Origin: Flavobacterium sp. HSC-32F16 | GTDB taxonomy: Bacteria; Bacteroidota; Bacteroidia; Flavobacteriales; Flavobacteriaceae | DNA length: 64,000 bases | NCBI RefSeq assembly: GCF_024171645.1 | Contig: NZ_JALKAC010000009.1 | Coordinates: forward strand, 1 to 64,000 | Direction of reading: 5' to 3' | Shown: in pieces, positions 18,711 to 27,321 of the stretch | Layout of the letters: the number at the start of each line of letters is the position of its first letter | Numbering within the stretch: the stretch's first letter is position 1 | Position numbers and translations under genes: made by a program | Notes under the pieces: generated by a model | What the model was told of the DNA's origin: nothing | What the model saw: only the letters and a program-made list of their open reading frames with translations | The model's database searches: none

Positions 18711-19898
18711 TTAGAATATGGTATAGCCAAAAATGATTGAAGCAGATGTATATTTTGATGAATAATGGCTGCCTTCATTAAGAATACTCTTAGTTGAGTA
18801 TCTTATTTCTAAGCCATATTTATCTTTAAATTTATAACCAACTCCCATTGCAAAAGGCCTATTAACTGCAACGTCGAAGTTACCAAAGGGAGGATATTTT
18901 ACTTCTGAACTTAATTGAAATTCTACAATGTATTGTAAATTAAAGAAAAGTTTAGAATCATTATTTAAGAACGAATAATACCTTACCCCAATAGGTAATT
19001 CAATGGATTTATAATCAATAGATGTATTCACTTTTCTTACTATTGTCTCTGCAGTATAGTATTGATAAGTAGGTTCTGCAATAAAAGCCCATTTGTTTCT
19101 GTTAAAACCTAAAATAAATTCAGCTTCTACCCCTAATCTTACCTGTGTTTTATTATCAAAGTCAGCATCATACAAAGGCATATCGATACGTTTTACAGAA
19201 GCTTTGCTATTGCTTATTCCTGCTCTAATATTTAAATTGAATAAATCTTTTTTCTGTTTGATTTTTTCTACGGCAGTTTTTGGATCAACAGATTGATTGT
19301 ATTTTGAAAAAAGTGCCGCTAATTTATCTTTACTGTAGCTTAAACTCTTAATATCTCTATATGTAATAGCATTGTCTTGCAAAGCATTAGATAATTGCTG
19401 TTTATAATGGTTGTTATGGCCAACTTCAAATTCGTTAATTTTATAACTTTTATAAACTAATTGATTTAAAGCTGCTTCATCAGTTTTAAAGAAAAACCTT
19501 TTTAAATCATTTTCATCATATTGATATAAAGTTGCTTTTCCTTCAACTAATACTTTTAAAAACAATGTTTCTTCAGTAAATTCAGGATTTTTGACATAAC
19601 TCATCGCGCTCATATTCTCACTCGATCTGTCCATATTTACACTGAATCTTTGATATTTTGCATCGTTTTCAAAACCAAATTCTTTGACTTGCTGAATAGT
19701 TAAAGTCTGAGGCTGATCTGTTTCAGTTAATTTATATTGAAATTCTTTTGGAGTTTTTATCCAATCTTGATTTCTAATTAAGCAGTTAACTTTGGTGTTA
19801 TTGTTGTCAATGTAATACGCTTTTTCGAAGACAATTTGTGAATAAGAATGAAAGCTGAGAAAAGTAAATAAAAGTAAGAAAAGTAGTTTTTTAATCAT
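18711..19898 (-). CDS. Predicted outer-membrane beta-barrel protein
   Basis: A 395-residue exported protein with signal peptide MIKKLLFLLLFTFLSFHSYSQ-type (1-21). Residues 22-210 form an unrecognised N-terminal region, with IRNQDWIKTPKEFQYKL. The last 180 residues have alternating strands such as LNIRAGISNSKASVK, WAFIAEPTYQYYTAE and GLEIRYSTKSIL, and end on phenylalanine (IIFGYTIF), as outer-membrane barrels do. The C-terminal part resembles the small 8-strand OmpW/PorT-like barrels. No ligand can be inferred. It is a single unit with its own terminator. Confidence 0.72.
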   Translation of the reverse strand: MIKKLLFLLLFTFLSFHSYSQIVFEKAYYIDNNNTKVNCLIRNQDWIKTPKEFQYKLTETDQPQTLTIQQVKEFGFENDAKYQRFSVNMDRSSENMSAMSYVKNPEFTEETLFLKVLVEGKATLYQYDENDLKRFFFKTDEAALNQLVYKSYKINEFEVGHNNHYKQQLSNALQDNAITYRDIKSLSYSKDKLAALFSKYNQSVDPKTAVEKIKQKKDLFNLNIRAGISNSKASVKRIDMPLYDADFDNKTQVRLGVEAEFILGFNRNKWAFIAEPTYQYYTAETIVRKVNTSIDYKSIELPIGVRYYSFLNNDSKLFFNLQYIVEFQLSSEVKYPPFGNFDVAVNRPFAMGVGYKFKDKYGLEIRYSTKSILNEGSHYSSKYTSASIIFGYTIF

Positions 19899-19988
19899 TT
19901 TGATGGTTTGAAATTTTTATTTTTGAAATGTTAATCGCGGGCAAATATATACAAGAAATTTCATATAAATAATTTCAAAAAAAAGTTT

Positions 19989-20570
19989 TTAAACCTTCCC
20001 CTTATCAATCCATTTTCCAACCGTTGGCGGCCTATAATTTCTCATTTTATCTAGTAAATCCTCAATATTATCACTTACTAAAAGCATTTCAGCATTTACG
20101 TCTTTCAGTAAACCTTTTTCAACCATGACATTAAGAAGCTGAATAAGGGCATCATAAAATCCGTTGATGTTTAAAATGGCGATAGGTTTTTTATGTAAAC
20201 CCAGTTGTGCCCAAGTAAGCATTTCAAAAAGCTCTTCTAGAGTTCCAAAACCTCCGGGAAGTGCAATTACGCCATCGCATAAGTCACTCATTTTAGTTTT
20301 GCGTTCGTGCATGCTTTCAACCAAAACTAATTCGGTTAAACCCTGATGCGCAATTTCTTTTGATCTTAAAAAATTAGGAAGAACACCAATAACAGTTCCA
20401 TTTTCGCTCAAAGCGCCATCGGCAACAGCGCCCATTAAGCCAACATTTGCTCCGCCATAGACTAAACCTATATTTTGTTTGGCTAAAGTTTTTCCTAATA
20501 GTTCGGCTTGTTCTTTATAGATTTCTTCGGTTCCAAAACTTGATCCGCAGAAAACGGTGATTTTTTTCAT
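19989..20570 (-). CDS. LOG-family protein (nucleoside 5'-monophosphate phosphoribohydrolase-like)
   Basis: A 193-residue TIGR00730-type protein. The family motif PGGFGTLEE is at 105-113, with GGANVGLMG at 39-47. Members split cytokinin-type or other nucleoside 5'-monophosphates into base and ribose 5-phosphate; older annotations wrongly call them lysine decarboxylases. The natural substrate in Flavobacterium is unknown. It lies between the beta-barrel gene and a GNAT gene, apparently on its own transcript. Confidence 0.9.
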   Translation of the reverse strand: MKKITVFCGSSFGTEEIYKEQAELLGKTLAKQNIGLVYGGANVGLMGAVADGALSENGTVIGVLPNFLRSKEIAHQGLTELVLVESMHERKTKMSDLCDGVIALPGGFGTLEELFEMLTWAQLGLHKKPIAILNINGFYDALIQLLNVMVEKGLLKDVNAEMLLVSDNIEDLLDKMRNYRPPTVGKWIDKGKV

Positions 20571-20652
20571 GTTTGTATGTTAAAAAGTAAAAAGGTTGAT
20601 GTTTTGCTGCAAATTTACACTTTACTGTAAACTGACATAAACTGTGACAAAT

Positions 20653-21171
20653 TTATTTCTTCAATTCATATTCAAAATACGGCATGTCAACACCATTCAC
20701 ACTAAACATGACATCATTTATTTTTTCTGCCCCGAGTTTTAAAACGGCTTTCTGCGAACGGAAATTTTCTGCGCCAACATGGAAAAGGATCGAATCAACG
20801 TGCTGAAAAGCATAATCGATCATTAATTTTTTATTTGATTTATTATAAGGTCCTCCCCAAAATTTTCTGGTTATAAAGGTGTAGCCAATTGCAACACTTG
20901 ATTTTTCTGAACTGTAATCGTAAAAGCTCGTTGTTCCCATTATTTCATTGGTTTGTTTATCGAAAATTAAGAACGAACCTTTTGTAATTATGATATCAAA
21001 AAAAGTTTTGAAAGCTTCTTTTTCATGTCGGTTTTTTACAGGATTCTGTTCCCAAATTAAGGGGTCGGAAGCCGCTTCAAATAATGCGTCAAAATGTTTG
21101 TCCTTTAATGGGATTAACTTTGAGATTTCATTTTCTAAAACTTCAGGCTGTAAGTTGAAATTTGATATCAT
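20653..21171 (-). CDS. GNAT-family N-acetyltransferase (RimJ/RimL-like)
   Basis: A 172-residue acetyltransferase resembling the RimJ/RimL group. It has IMGTTSFYDYSSEKSSVAIGY for the central strands, WGGPYNKSNKKLMIDYAFQ for the acetyl-CoA-binding turn, and FRSQKAVLKLGAEK for the following helix. The usual Q/RxxGxG/A loop is replaced by WGGPYNKS, as often seen in this subgroup. The start is placed at 21171 (MISNFNLQP), because the 12-residue extension MWKRLIKKKSKI reads from AT-rich DNA and is unlike the family. The substrate is unknown. Confidence 0.82.
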   Translation of the reverse strand: MISNFNLQPEVLENEISKLIPLKDKHFDALFEAASDPLIWEQNPVKNRHEKEAFKTFFDIIITKGSFLIFDKQTNEIMGTTSFYDYSSEKSSVAIGYTFITRKFWGGPYNKSNKKLMIDYAFQHVDSILFHVGAENFRSQKAVLKLGAEKINDVMFSVNGVDMPYFEYELKK

Positions 21172-21225
21172 GATTTTTGATTTTTTTTTGATTAGTCTTT
21201 TCCACATATTAATGGATTAAAATGA

Positions 21226-21332
21226 TTTTCTTATCTCGACAGAAAAAGGAGAAATTATGCTCGAAAATCGACAAAGAGTAATGCTTTTCATGGCGAATCC
21301 TTCGACTTCGCTCAAGATGAAAAAACGGCGTT
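21226..21332. repeat. Diverged copy of the tcgac/ggagaaat intergenic element
   Basis: The text ctcgacagaaaaaggagaaattatgctcg... aligns loosely with the left half and interior of the 27-bp inverted repeat at 38885-38991 (ggagaaat, then ctcg, then atcga-aaaga). It continues with ccttcgacttcgctcaagatga, a sequence often seen at the far arm of such elements. No gene is present. The rest of this 200-base gap (21172-21372) holds nothing else I can name. Confidence 0.5.
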
Positions 21333-21372
21333 CAGCAGTTTGTTTAGTAAAGTCAGTGGGCAGCAAAATCAA

Positions 21373-22497
21373 TTAAATATTTTTAATCTGAACACAAGAA
21401 ACGTTTTCCATTTTAATTTCTTTTCCTATTTTTTTGAGCAATCCTGTTTTAGGATTTCTTCTAAAAACAATAATATTTCCAGTAAGCACATTTGAGGCAG
21501 CTAAAAATTTGCCAGTTTCATCGATGGCAAAAATCCTTGGATGTTTTCCTAAAGTCGATTGATAACCAATGTTTTTTAAAAGCCCCTTTTCATCAATAGA
21601 GAAAATAGCAATATTATTTTCTTTTCCTCGATTTGCAGCGTACAGAAATTTTCCGTCAGGAGAAATATGAATATCAGAACTTTCAAATCCTTCTTTTATC
21701 TTATCAGAATGTGTCGCAATACGTTGAATTTTATTTAAAACGCCATTATCATAGTTATAAACACTTATCTGCCCAGCCATCTCTTCAATGCAATAACCAA
21801 ATTTTTGATTCGGATGAAAAGTAAAATGTCTTGGTCCGGCTTCTAAATCAGTTTTGGTAAACGGATTTTCGGTTTCGGTTAAAGGCTGTTTTTTATTTTC
21901 GTTAAAAGCATAACAGCGAATTTTATCAGCACCTAAATCGGGTAAAAATAAATAATCGAATTGCGGAGAAAATACGGCCGAATGAACATGAGATTTGGTT
22001 TGTCTTTCTTTATGAGTGCTTCCGTCTGTATAATGGAAATTCTGTGCAATCGAATCGATTTTTCCGTTTTCAAGAATCGGGTAAACCGAAACACTTCCTT
22101 CGGTATAATTTGCATTCGCCAGCCATTTTCCGCTTTTATGAACTGAAACATATACCGGATTTTCGCCTCCGCTTCTTTGACTGTTTAAAAAAGTCAGGCT
22201 TTTATTTTCGGGATTAAATTCAAAACTACTTACACTTCCCGCGTTTGGTGTTTTAGTATCTGTACAGGCATAAATGTATTTTCCGTTTGGAGAAACGGTT
22301 AAATAGGATGGATTTATAATATTTTTTACCGAAGTTATTTTGTTCAGTCTTCCGTTTAAAGTATCTAATTGATAAACCTGAATTGCTTCTGCCGATTTAT
22401 CACGATTGTATGATCCTAAAAAGACATAGGTGTTTTGCGAAAAAATATTGAATGTCAGGAAAAGAGTTAGTATTAAGAAGCTTATTTTTTGTTTCAT
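21373..22497 (-). CDS. Exported lactonase-family beta-propeller protein
   Basis: A 374-residue protein of the 6-phosphogluconolactonase (YbhE/Pgl2-like) seven-bladed propeller family. A signal peptide (MKQKISFLILTLFLTFNIFS, 1-20) precedes repeated blade motifs such as SPNGKYIYACT, HKSGKWLANANY, SPDGKFLYAANRG and DETGKFLAASN. The family motif AGPRHFTFHPN is present. Export argues against a pentose-phosphate role and for an extracytoplasmic lactone or unknown ligand. The ATG at 22497 starts the signal peptide; a TTG 18 bases upstream is rejected. Confidence 0.88.
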   Translation of the reverse strand: MKQKISFLILTLFLTFNIFSQNTYVFLGSYNRDKSAEAIQVYQLDTLNGRLNKITSVKNIINPSYLTVSPNGKYIYACTDTKTPNAGSVSSFEFNPENKSLTFLNSQRSGGENPVYVSVHKSGKWLANANYTEGSVSVYPILENGKIDSIAQNFHYTDGSTHKERQTKSHVHSAVFSPQFDYLFLPDLGADKIRCYAFNENKKQPLTETENPFTKTDLEAGPRHFTFHPNQKFGYCIEEMAGQISVYNYDNGVLNKIQRIATHSDKIKEGFESSDIHISPDGKFLYAANRGKENNIAIFSIDEKGLLKNIGYQSTLGKHPRIFAIDETGKFLAASNVLTGNIIVFRRNPKTGLLKKIGKEIKMENVSCVQIKNI

Positions 22498-22549
22498 GTG
22501 GTTTTTTTGTTTCAAGTTTACAGTCTCAATTCAATCTAAAATCTAAATT

Positions 22550-23653
22550 TTATCTCACGCCTTTCCACCATTGTTTAAACTCTTGTTTTTCGTTTTTTAA
22601 TTCCACTAATTCGCCAATCATTGGCGTAATTAACGGAATTGGATTTTCTGAAACGGCGTTTAATTCGGTTACTTTAATGAGCGGTTCATCCCAGGAATGC
22701 AGCGATAAAGCAAATTTAGAAGAATGTACAGGGAAAACCCTTTTTGCTTTTAAATCTTTTATGGCTTTTATCACGTCATTTGGCATATTATGAATGTATT
22801 TCCATTTTTCGTTGTATTGACCGTTATCGATTAAAGCGACATCAAACGGACCAAATTTTGCTCCAATTTCGGCGAAATGTTTGTCGTAACCGCTGTCTCC
22901 GCCCAAATACATTTTAAAATCTTTGGTTTCTAAAACAAAAGAAGTCCAAAGTGTGTTACAGCGTTTAAAACTTCTGCCGGAGAAATGTCTTGACGGTGTT
23001 GTATAAAGCGTTAGGTTTTGATCTAATTCTATTTTTTCATTCCAGTCTTTTTCGATGATGTTTTCTATTGGAAAACCCCAAAATTCAAAATGCGAACCAA
23101 CTCCAAGTGCCGTGATTACTTTTTTTGTTTTAGGTTTTAATTTGATAATGGTATCATAATCCAAATGATCGTAATGGTCATGAGTTATCAGTAAATAATC
23201 AATTTCAGGAAAATCGTCAACAGTATAAATGTCACTTCCTTTAAACGATTTTGTTGTGCCAGCAATGGGAGAGGCATTACCGCTGAAAACCGGATCGATT
23301 AAAAACCGTTTTCCTTCAAGCTGAATAAAATAAGACGAATGTCCAAACCAAACCAAAACATCCTGATCGATAGAAAGTTGATGCAGATTGGTTTTGATTG
23401 ACGGAATTAAATCGGTTGGAATTTTTCTCTCTACTTTTTTAAAGAAGAATTCAAATAAAACGCCAATAAAACTTTCACCTTCGGCCAGATCCGGCGTAAA
23501 AGTCTGGTTTTCGAATTTTCCGTTTTTATATTGAGGTGATTTTTGAATTAAAGCTAATCTTTCGCCGGAAGGCTTTTTTCCAAATTTTGGATGTTGTAAA
23601 AAGGTATAACCGATAAGTGCGATTATCAATAGCAGGATTAAGAATGTGATCAT
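22550..23653 (-). CDS. Membrane-anchored MBL-fold metal-dependent hydrolase
   Basis: A 367-residue metallo-beta-lactamase-fold protein of the UlaG/NAPE-PLD-like group. An N-terminal membrane anchor (residues 2-20) is followed by WFGHSSYFIQLEGKRFLIDPVF, the metal motif ITHDHYDHLDYDT, then GGDSGYDKHF and PVHSSKFALSLHSW. The binding residues look complete, so it should be active on a phosphodiester or lactone-like bond; the substrate is unknown. It begins 2 bases after the stop of the DUF1801 gene and is probably translationally coupled to it. Confidence 0.87.
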   Translation of the reverse strand: MITFLILLLIIALIGYTFLQHPKFGKKPSGERLALIQKSPQYKNGKFENQTFTPDLAEGESFIGVLFEFFFKKVERKIPTDLIPSIKTNLHQLSIDQDVLVWFGHSSYFIQLEGKRFLIDPVFSGNASPIAGTTKSFKGSDIYTVDDFPEIDYLLITHDHYDHLDYDTIIKLKPKTKKVITALGVGSHFEFWGFPIENIIEKDWNEKIELDQNLTLYTTPSRHFSGRSFKRCNTLWTSFVLETKDFKMYLGGDSGYDKHFAEIGAKFGPFDVALIDNGQYNEKWKYIHNMPNDVIKAIKDLKAKRVFPVHSSKFALSLHSWDEPLIKVTELNAVSENPIPLITPMIGELVELKNEKQEFKQWWKGVR

Positions 23654-23655
23654 TT

Positions 23656-24078
23656 TTATTTTGAGGGATATAATTTCTGAATAGATTCTACTGAAAGCGA
23701 AATCATCTTTTTTAAGATTTCGAGATCAATGTCTGTTAGTTTTTTGATATAAATGCATCCTTTGCCGGCTTTATGTTTCCCGAATTTCAAAAGCAGTTCT
23801 TCTTTGTTTTCAAAAACCGGATTTAAATAAAGCGAGATAGCATCTTTTCTTGGCGAGAAACCTGTTAACGGCGCATCGCCTTCATGTCCGCTGGCGTATT
23901 TGTAATGATAGCTTCCAAAACCAATAATGTTGGGTCCCCACAATTTTGGTTCAAAACCTGTAACTTCCTGCATTATTTTTAGAAGTTCAAAAGCATCATT
24001 TCGTTTATTTTCGTCATCAATAACTTTTATAAAATCAATGACGCTGCTTTCTGTTTCTGTAGTTTTATTCTTTGCCAT
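23656..24078 (-). CDS. DUF1801 family protein
   Basis: A 140-residue protein resembling DUF1801 (WGPNIIGFGSYHYKYASGHEGD and KHKAGKGCIYIKKL). The C-terminal part matches better than the first 40 residues, which are charged. It lies between the altered serine hydrolase (7-base gap upstream) and the MBL-fold hydrolase (2-base gap downstream), which makes a tight three-gene unit. Its role is unknown. Confidence 0.82.
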   Translation of the reverse strand: MAKNKTTETESSVIDFIKVIDDENKRNDAFELLKIMQEVTGFEPKLWGPNIIGFGSYHYKYASGHEGDAPLTGFSPRKDAISLYLNPVFENKEELLLKFGKHKAGKGCIYIKKLTDIDLEILKKMISLSVESIQKLYPSK

Positions 24079-24085
24079 GATACTT

Positions 24086-25135
24086 TTATTTTTTATGAAG
24101 CAAATCGCTTTTCAATAAAATGTTTTTAATCTTAAATTCAGAAGAATAGAACAAATTTGAATCTTCATTCATTTGATTTTCCAAAACAATCAGACTAATA
24201 TCACTTTCAGGAAAATACAAATTTATTGAAGAAAACCCATCACCTAAACCAGTGTGTCCAATATATTTTACAGTTTCTTTTTCAATAATTCTAAATCCAT
24301 AACCGTAACCTTCTTTTTCTTTTCCAAAAAAATTATGTTGTGCAGTTATGTTATACTTGAAAAGTAATTGATAGCTTTTGGGTTTTAAAAGTTTTCCTTT
24401 ATGAAGGTTATTATTCCAAATATTTAAATCGGCGACAGTTGAAATAACTCCATTAGATGCAATGCTTTCAGGTGTAATCATTGTTTCGGTTACACCTTCA
24501 AAGACATTCTTAGAATTTATATAACCAGAAACTAAATTTAGATTTTTATCAGCAGTATAACAAAATGTGTTTTTCATTTTAAGTTCTTTGAAAAAAGCAT
24601 TTGCTGTTTCTGAATAACTTTTTTTAGTAGTTACAGCAATTATTTTCCCAAGTATACTATATCCTAAATTTCCATATTTAAATTCAGTTCCGGGTTTAAA
24701 AAGCAATGGTTTTTCTATATCAATTATTCCATGAGTATGATTTAATAATTCATGCACAGTTACTGAGTCTGCCCAGGATTGTATAAGTTCGGGTAAATAC
24801 TTTTTTATAGGTGCGTGTAAATCAATTTTTCCTTTTTCAACTTCTTTCAAAATTAAAACAGCTGTAATTTGTCTGGTATTAGACATAATTTCGAATTGAC
24901 TATCTGGCTGCAAAGGTTTTTTACTTTCAAAATTGGCAAAGCCATGTGCTTTATTGTATAAAGTTTTCCCGTTTTTAGAAATTAGAACTACGCCATTAAA
25001 CACAGGAGAAGTACTATTTTGAATAATACTGTCAATCTTAAAAGAATAATCATCTTTTTTTTGTGCCGATGAATTGCAGCTTGAAAGAATAAGTAATAGA
25101 AATAAAAAAGAGGAAAATTTAAAAATTGAGGTCAT
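24086..25135 (-). CDS. Beta-lactamase-family lipoprotein with SxxR instead of SxxK
   Basis: A 349-residue class C beta-lactamase/serine-hydrolase-fold lipoprotein; the lipobox ends LILSSC with Cys20. Fold motifs are recognisable: the YxN-type YGN in FKYGNLGYSILG, HTG in YIGHTGLGDG, and the nucleophile region EIMSNTRQITAVLIL. There the catalytic SxxK motif reads Ser85-Asn-Thr-Arg88, because codon AGA replaces the lysine. In this superfamily the lysine activates the serine, so hydrolase activity may be lost or altered. It opens a tight unit with the DUF1801 and MBL-fold genes. Confidence 0.85.
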   Translation of the reverse strand: MTSIFKFSSFLFLLLILSSCNSSAQKKDDYSFKIDSIIQNSTSPVFNGVVLISKNGKTLYNKAHGFANFESKKPLQPDSQFEIMSNTRQITAVLILKEVEKGKIDLHAPIKKYLPELIQSWADSVTVHELLNHTHGIIDIEKPLLFKPGTEFKYGNLGYSILGKIIAVTTKKSYSETANAFFKELKMKNTFCYTADKNLNLVSGYINSKNVFEGVTETMITPESIASNGVISTVADLNIWNNNLHKGKLLKPKSYQLLFKYNITAQHNFFGKEKEGYGYGFRIIEKETVKYIGHTGLGDGFSSINLYFPESDISLIVLENQMNEDSNLFYSSEFKIKNILLKSDLLHKK

Positions 25136-25142
25136 TGTTTGG

Positions 25143-25185
25143 ATTATGGTTGGTAGTTTATGGTTGGTAGTTTATGGTTGGTGGT
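25143..25185. repeat. Short tandem repeat, tttatggttggtag x3
   Basis: Three near-perfect 14-base copies (ttatggttggtag...) lie immediately upstream of the beta-lactamase-like gene start. There are no spacers. Short repeats of this kind recur between genes in this window. A role in spacing or promoter context is possible but not shown. Confidence 0.8.
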
Positions 25186-25233
25186 TAACTGTTAGTTTTA
25201 GTGTTTGAATCTGAATTATAATTAATAATTATT

Positions 25234-25602
25234 TCAAAATATTCCATTTTCGTTTACAGTTTCAGTTGGAATCTGCTGACCTAAATCCCAGAGTTCAATG
25301 ATTTTGTCGGCTTTGAATTTTAAAATATGAACAACTGCAAAACCTGCGTCTGCTGGAGTTTGTTTTAAATGCGAATGCACTGCGACGATATTATCTTCTT
25401 CTAAAATATGATGAACATTAAAAATCTTATTCGGATTTTTTCTTGCAGATTCTTCCATTGCCAGCATTAAAGTATCGGCATCGCCTTTAAAATAAGCATT
25501 ATGATGTTTAAAATCTTTGCTCACATGAAGTCGGAATGCTTCGTGAGGATGTCCGTTAGCTGCAAGTTTCAGGAAGTTTTGAGCAATTTCTTTCTTAGTC
25601 AT
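25234..25602 (-). CDS. NTF2-like (SnoaL-type) protein
   Basis: A 122-residue protein of the NTF2/SnoaL-like cone-shaped fold. The opening helix reads TKKEIAQNFLKLAANGHPHEAFRLHVS. Strands with DNIVAVHSHLKQ and GFAVVHILKFKADKIIELWDLGQQIP complete the fold. The family includes aldol-condensing cyclases and many proteins of unknown function, and no catalytic residues can be assigned with confidence. It is a stand-alone gene about 100 bases upstream of the beta-lactamase-like gene. Confidence 0.82.
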   Translation of the reverse strand: MTKKEIAQNFLKLAANGHPHEAFRLHVSKDFKHHNAYFKGDADTLMLAMEESARKNPNKIFNVHHILEEDNIVAVHSHLKQTPADAGFAVVHILKFKADKIIELWDLGQQIPTETVNENGIF

Positions 25603-25674
25603 AATTTTAAATGTAATAGCAAACTAAGTTATGAAATTTGGAAGTACGTTTTTAAATAAATAAACGCTTATTTT

Positions 25675-25890
25675 TTATAAATCTTCGGATTTTATTTCCG
25701 AAATATCAATGCCTAATTTTGTGAATTCTTTTTGCCCTAAATCAGTAATATAAAAGTGTTTATCACTTGGTTTTTTTTTGGCAATCCATCCTTTTTCAGC
25801 AAAGCTCACAGCTAGTAACTGGCCTAGTTTTCCGCCAATATGTTCGTAACACATTTTTGCCGGTTTTTGTTTGGAGAGTTTCTCGTTCAT
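25675..25890 (-). CDS. Small ArsR-type C-terminal domain protein without HTH
   Basis: A 71-residue protein (MNEKLSKQKPAKMCYEHIGG...). The segment CYEHIGGKLGQLLAVSFAEKGWI and the following FYITDLGQKEFTKLGID resemble the C-terminal part of YdfF-like ArsR regulators (CYDHLAGKLG... and LT..G..FL..LGID). The DNA-binding winged-helix part is absent. The start at 25890 is chosen because an in-frame extension to 26019 would run through the coding DNA of the upstream membrane protein. It begins 11 bases after that gene's stop and is probably co-transcribed with it. It could be a gene remnant or a real small protein. Confidence 0.6.
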   Translation of the reverse strand: MNEKLSKQKPAKMCYEHIGGKLGQLLAVSFAEKGWIAKKKPSDKHFYITDLGQKEFTKLGIDISEIKSEDL

Positions 25891-25901
25891 TTTTGCTTTT
25901 T

Positions 25902-26330
25902 TTAGTATTGTAATCGGGTCTCTTTTTTGCAAACTGTTCTTAAAGCGAGATAAGACATTGGAATGTAAGCAAAAGCTAAATCTATAAATGTAAACCACCT
26001 TGGTGACGGAAGCGAGCAAACGCTTACAATTCCGCTAAGAAGAAAAAAAGCACCAATTACCAAAGCCAGTTTCTTTTTTTGATTAAAAGCAAGTATGGCT
26101 GTTGTAACTGCCCCGGCAAACGTTCCCACGGCATGAGCCAGAAAAGGAAAAAGAAAATGTTCAGCCTCAAATAAATGCATTGTTTTTTGAAGACCTTCCA
26201 TTGTACTATTGTCAACTCCATTTGGAGGCGGAATAATTGAACTGCTCATTAAAATTATACTCATATTTACTATACTTCCAATAATAATTCCGACAATAAC
26301 AGCCAAAGTATTCCTCAAAATGGGGTTCAT
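25902..26330 (-). CDS. Small four-helix membrane protein
   Basis: A 142-residue inner-membrane protein with four predicted membrane segments (about 8-30, 58-80, 88-106 and 113-130). Similar proteins occur in Bacteroidota and are annotated only as hypothetical; the opening MNPILRNTLAVIVGIIIGSIVNM is typical. No motif gives a function. It heads a two-gene unit with the small ArsR-like protein. Confidence 0.7.
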   Translation of the reverse strand: MNPILRNTLAVIVGIIIGSIVNMSIILMSSSIIPPPNGVDNSTMEGLQKTMHLFEAEHFLFPFLAHAVGTFAGAVTTAILAFNQKKKLALVIGAFFLLSGIVSVCSLPSPRWFTFIDLAFAYIPMSYLALRTVCKKETRLQY

Positions 26331-26394
26331 AATTTCGATTTTTTAGACTTACGAATTTATGAAAATTATGAATTAGATATAGTGAAATATTGTT

Positions 26395-27309
26395 TTAATT
26401 GAAAGATTGTCTGAATTCCAGAGGAGAAATATTGGTTTTGGTCTTGAATAATTTGCTGAAAGACTGCTGATGCTCAAAACCTAACTCAAAAGCAATTTCG
26501 CTTACAGACAAATTGGTAGTCGAAAGTTTTTCTTTGGCTTTTTCGATCAATTTATTGTGAATGTGCTGTTGTGTGCTCTGTCCCGTAAGATGTTTCAATA
26601 AACCGCTTAAATAATTGGGAGAAACATTTAATTTTTCGGCGATAGAATATACTGTAGGAAGTCCTTTTTTAGTTAAAGAATGACTGCTGAAATAGTCTTC
26701 GAGCAGATTTTCTAAACGTGCCAGAATTTCATGATTGCTTATTTTTCGGGTTATAAACTGACGGTTGTAAAAACGTTCAGAATAGGTGAGCAATAATTCA
26801 ATTTGTGCAATTATAACGTCCTGACTGAATTTGTCAATATTAGATTGATATTCCTGCTGAATATTTTTTATAATATCGATAATCATTTTTTCTTCTTTAT
26901 CAGAAAGGTGCAGTGCTTCGTAAACAGAATATCCAAAATATTCGTATTGCTTGATTTTCTGCGCAAGCGGTGTATTCCATAAAAAATCGGGATGAATTAA
27001 TAATGAATATCCCGTGTGCTGCAGTTCTGAATTTCCTTCGATAGAAAATACCTGACCCGGCGCAATAAATAACAAAACGCCTTCTTTAAAGTCGTATTCC
27101 TGCTGGCCGTAACGCATTACGGCATTGGCATTTCTTTTTAATGCGATGGAATAGAAATCCAAAATCAGACTTTTTGGTTCTTGTGCATTGAGATATTTAA
27201 GATCCTCAAAATTATAAACGCTGACAAGCGGATGCTCAGGTTTTGGCAAATCCCGAAACTCATGAAATTCGCTGATGCTTTTTATTCTATGCGGTTGTTG
27301 ATTTGCCAT
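26395..27309 (-). CDS. AraC-family transcriptional regulator
   Basis: A 304-residue regulator. The N-terminal cupin-like ligand domain (about 30-160, with GVLLFIAPGQVFSIEG) is followed by a C-terminal AraC double helix-turn-helix (about 205-303), with IAEKLNVSPNYLSGLLKHLTG and ISEIAFELGFEHQQSFSKLFKTKT. Both helix-turn-helices look intact. It starts 12 bases after the stop of the NmrA-like gene, so the pair is probably one transcript, and the regulator may control that enzyme. Confidence 0.9.
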   Translation of the reverse strand: MANQQPHRIKSISEFHEFRDLPKPEHPLVSVYNFEDLKYLNAQEPKSLILDFYSIALKRNANAVMRYGQQEYDFKEGVLLFIAPGQVFSIEGNSELQHTGYSLLIHPDFLWNTPLAQKIKQYEYFGYSVYEALHLSDKEEKMIIDIIKNIQQEYQSNIDKFSQDVIIAQIELLLTYSERFYNRQFITRKISNHEILARLENLLEDYFSSHSLTKKGLPTVYSIAEKLNVSPNYLSGLLKHLTGQSTQQHIHNKLIEKAKEKLSTTNLSVSEIAFELGFEHQQSFSKLFKTKTNISPLEFRQSFN

Positions 27310-27321
27310 AACCTAAGATAC

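Noticed and set aside
25143-25185. Possible CRISPR or operator array
   Set aside because: Only three 14-bp copies without spacers; a simple tandem repeat.
25891-26019. Longer N-terminus for the ArsR-like protein
   Set aside because: The extension lies inside the upstream membrane-protein gene and is unlike any ArsR sequence.
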